Under the pieces are notes generated by a model. The model was not told where the DNA came from. It did not search any database and saw nothing but the letters and a program-made list of their open reading frames with translations. The position numbers and the translations under genes were made by a program. From Coriobacteriia bacterium (lineage in GTDB: Bacteria > Actinomycetota > Coriobacteriia > Coriobacteriales > QAMH01): 6,722 bases of DNA. Location: assembly GCA_900756605.1 (NCBI GenBank), contig CAAEKX010000286.1, forward strand, positions 1 through 6,722. Direction: 5' to 3'. Every line of letters begins with the position of its first letter. Position 1 is the first letter of the stretch. Shown here in pieces: positions 4,741 to 6,722 of the stretch.

Positions 4741-6722
4741 TATGCAGCCGCCTTTGCAGTCGTGTCCACCTGCGCGGGAGCGGCGGGCTTGCTGGCCGGA
4801 CGAAAGAGCGCCCAGAGCAACGCCGCGATGAGCGCGATGGCGACGATGGTGCCGAGGCTGAAGATACCGGTCACGGCCCAGGCGCCAATCTGGAAGATGA
4901 TCAGCGAAATCACGTAAGCGAATCCGCACTCCCAGCCGATGGCGGCCCAGAACCACTTGTTGAAGCCACCCATCTCACGCTTGATGGCACCCATGGCCGC
5001 GAAGCACGGCGCGCAGAGCAGCTGGAAGGTCATGAAGGCGAAGGCTGCAACCGGCACGAGCAAGACGGAGCCAGTCGTTGCCGCGAGCGACGCCATGTAG
5101 GCGCTGGTCCACGCGACGTTGGGATCGCTGCCGTATACCACGGCCATGGTCGAGATGACGTTCTCCTTTGCGATGAGGCCGGTGATAACGGTGGACGCAC
5201 ACTCCCAGTTGTTGAAGCCGAGCGGCGCGAAGATCCACGCGAAGGCATTGCCGAAGTACGCGAGGAACGAGTAGTCCATCAGATCCTCGCCGACCCACAT
5301 GAACTGGCCCTCGTAGATGCCGTAACCCGACAGGAACCAGACCACGATGGTGGCGAGCAGGATGATGGTGCCCGCCTTCTTGATGAAAGCCCAGGCACGA
5401 TCCCACATGCTACGCAGCAGGTCGACGAAACGCGGCAGGCGGTATTCGGGCAGCTCCATGACATAGGGCGTGACCTTGCCCATGAACGGCCTGGTCTTGC
5501 GCAGGATGATGCCCGAGACGATGATGGCGGCGATGCCCATGAAGTACGCGAGCGGGGCGACCCACCACACGCCGCCGAAGATGGCCGTCGCGATGAGGGC
5601 GATGATCGGCAACTTGGCCGAGCAGGGCATGAAGGTCGTGGTCATGACCGTGAGGCGACGGGCGCTTTCGGACTCGATGGTGCGCGAGGCCATGATGCCC
5701 GGCACGCCGCAGCCGGTGCCGACGATCATGGGCACGAAGGTCTTGCCCGACAGGCCGAAGCGGCGGAAGAGGCGGTCGAGGATGAAGGTGACGCGGGCCA
5801 TGTAGCCGCAGGCCTCGAGAATCGCCAGCAGGAAGAACAGGATCATGATCTGCGGCACGAAGCCGAGCACGGCGCCGACACCGGCGACGATGCCGTCCAT
5901 GATGAGGTCGTAGAGCCAGCCGACGCAACCGACGGCCTCGAGCGCGGTGCCGATGAGCACGGGGATGCCGGGAATCCAGATGCCGTAGGCGCTTGGATCC
6001 TCAGGCGCGGGTACGCCGACACCCTGGGTGATGACCTCGCCGGTTTCCCCATCGGTAGCTTCGCCATCGAAGCTGTAGACGACGGCCTCAGCCGATCCCT
6101 CGCGACCCTCGGCGGCGATTTGCTCGTTACGGGCATCGGCAAGGGCCAGCGCCTGTTCCTCGCCCGCTTCGCCGAAGTACACGAAGTAGTCGGTCTCCAT
6201 GGCGGATTCCTCGTCGACGGTGGTGTACTCGGCCACGAAGCCGGAGCTGGCGACATCTTGTTCGAACGCGGCGAGTGCCGCCTGGAACTCGGGGGACTCG
6301 AAGTCGGCTTCCTCATCGGCTTCCTCGCCGATGAACGCCGCTATCGCATCGGTGTTGACGCCCGCCTCGCCGGCTTGCGTCAGGTACTCGCTGATGGCGG
6401 TTTGCGCCTCGTCGTAGGGCTCGGTCGCGGCATCGAGGGCAGACTGCGCCGTACCCTCGGTTGACACGATGGCCACGGGGTCGAGATACCAGCCATCGCC
6501 AAAGACGCCGTCGTTGGCCCAGTCGGTCGCGTAGGTGCCGACAGTGCTGATGGAGATGTAGTAGATGAGCGTGATGACCACGACGAAGATGGGCAACGCG
6601 AGAATACGGTTGGTGAGTACGCTGTCGACCTTCTCGGAAATGGTCGCACCTGTGATGGCGCGCTTGTGAACGCGCTTGATGAAGCCCTCGATGTAGCGAT
6701 AACGCTCGTTGGTGATGATGGC
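4740..6722 (-). CDS. feoB: Ferrous iron transporter FeoB, membrane part (5' truncated by window edge)
   Basis: Inner-membrane Fe(II) transporter. The 660 visible residues start with NERYRYIEGFIKR...KVDSVLTNRILALP, the junction after the N-terminal GTPase domain, which lies outside the window. The frame is open to the edge, so no start is seen. Numbered from the edge, a first membrane helix (about 42-61) leads into an extracytoplasmic loop. The core follows: VGAVLGFVPQ, the Gate motif GTGCGVPGIMASRT (335-348), TFMPCSAKLPI with its Cys, GLIAKENV (516-522), LLCAPCFAAMGAIKRE (Cys570, Cys573) and a last helix before an Ala/Pro-rich tail. Between helix 1 and the next hydrophobic segment lies an insertion (about 87-247; bases 5982-6464) with 39 Asp/Glu and only two Arg, no Lys, Cys or His, which typical FeoB proteins lack. 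A family A repeat lies at its 3' end. Regulation by the neighbouring DtxR-type protein is likely but its promoter is outside. Confidence 0.96.
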   Translation of the reverse strand, partial: AIITNERYRYIEGFIKRVHKRAITGATISEKVDSVLTNRILALPIFVVVITLIYYISISTVGTYATDWANDGVFGDGWYLDPVAIVSTEGTAQSALDAATEPYDEAQTAISEYLTQAGEAGVNTDAIAAFIGEEADEEADFESPEFQAALAAFEQDVASSGFVAEYTTVDEESAMETDYFVYFGEAGEEQALALADARNEQIAAEGREGSAEAVVYSFDGEATDGETGEVITQGVGVPAPEDPSAYGIWIPGIPVLIGTALEAVGCVGWLYDLIMDGIVAGVGAVLGFVPQIMILFFLLAILEACGYMARVTFILDRLFRRFGLSGKTFVPMIVGTGCGVPGIMASRTIESESARRLTVMTTTFMPCSAKLPIIALIATAIFGGVWWVAPLAYFMGIAAIIVSGIILRKTRPFMGKVTPYVMELPEYRLPRFVDLLRSMWDRAWAFIKKAGTIILLATIVVWFLSGYGIYEGQFMWVGEDLMDYSFLAYFGNAFAWIFAPLGFNNWECASTVITGLIAKENVISTMAVVYGSDPNVAWTSAYMASLAATTGSVLLVPVAAFAFMTFQLLCAPCFAAMGAIKREMGGFNKWFWAAIGWECGFAYVISLIIFQIGAWAVTGIFSLGTIVAIALIAALLWALFRPASKPAAPAQVDTTAKAAA

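Noticed and set aside
4731..6464. Long plus-strand open frame of 577 codons opposite feoB
   Set aside because: It is antisense to an unmistakable FeoB, has low-complexity Arg/Asp/Glu/Gly/His composition typical of a GC-rich shadow frame, and shows no known motif.

Overview
The window reads as a GC-rich bacterial chromosome segment, most likely an actinobacterium of the class Coriobacteriia (Eggerthellaceae-like gut anaerobes). The basis is family resemblance of the TatC, FeoB and S-adenosylhomocysteine hydrolase proteins, use of GTG starts, and abundant small intergenic dyad repeats. The taxonomic call is inference from the proteins alone. Seven coding regions are supported: one as a tiny 3' tail, one as a 5'-truncated gene at the right edge, and five complete.

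Region 1 (1-1878, + strand) is a protein export and nickel-enzyme maturation unit: the 3' tail of a probable tatA/tatB gene, tatC, hypA and hypB. tatC and hypA overlap by one base (TAATG). hypB follows after a 54-base gap that holds a GC-rich hairpin. TatC is the receptor of the twin-arginine translocase, and HypA/HypB deliver nickel to [NiFe]-hydrogenases, whose small subunits are Tat substrates, so the grouping makes biological sense. Region 2 (1879-3232) is ahcY on the minus strand, convergent with hypB. An inverted repeat with 20-base arms sits between the two 3' ends.

Region 3 (3233-4570) starts with an intergenic stretch carrying two related dyad elements and a DtxR/IdeR-like operator candidate. 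This leads into a small membrane-anchored Cys-rich protein resembling FeoB-associated Cys-rich proteins. A 457-base gene-free stretch follows, containing a cluster of four copies of a ~26-base unit in -,-,+,+ order, another hairpin and an AT-rich segment with a perfect TATAAT. It ends in a DtxR/MntR-family metalloregulator. Region 4 (4571-6722) holds a hairpin behind the regulator, a perfect 13-base inverted repeat, and feoB on the minus strand. Only the membrane part of feoB is in the window; the GTPase domain lies beyond the right edge.

The right half therefore looks like a ferrous iron module: transporter (feoB), metal-responsive repressor, and small Cys-rich membrane partner with an operator candidate in front. 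Its most unusual features are a very acidic ~160-residue extracytoplasmic insertion in FeoB, a regulator whose metal ligands mix MntR-type and DtxR-type residues, and the dense set of dyad repeats placed almost only between genes.
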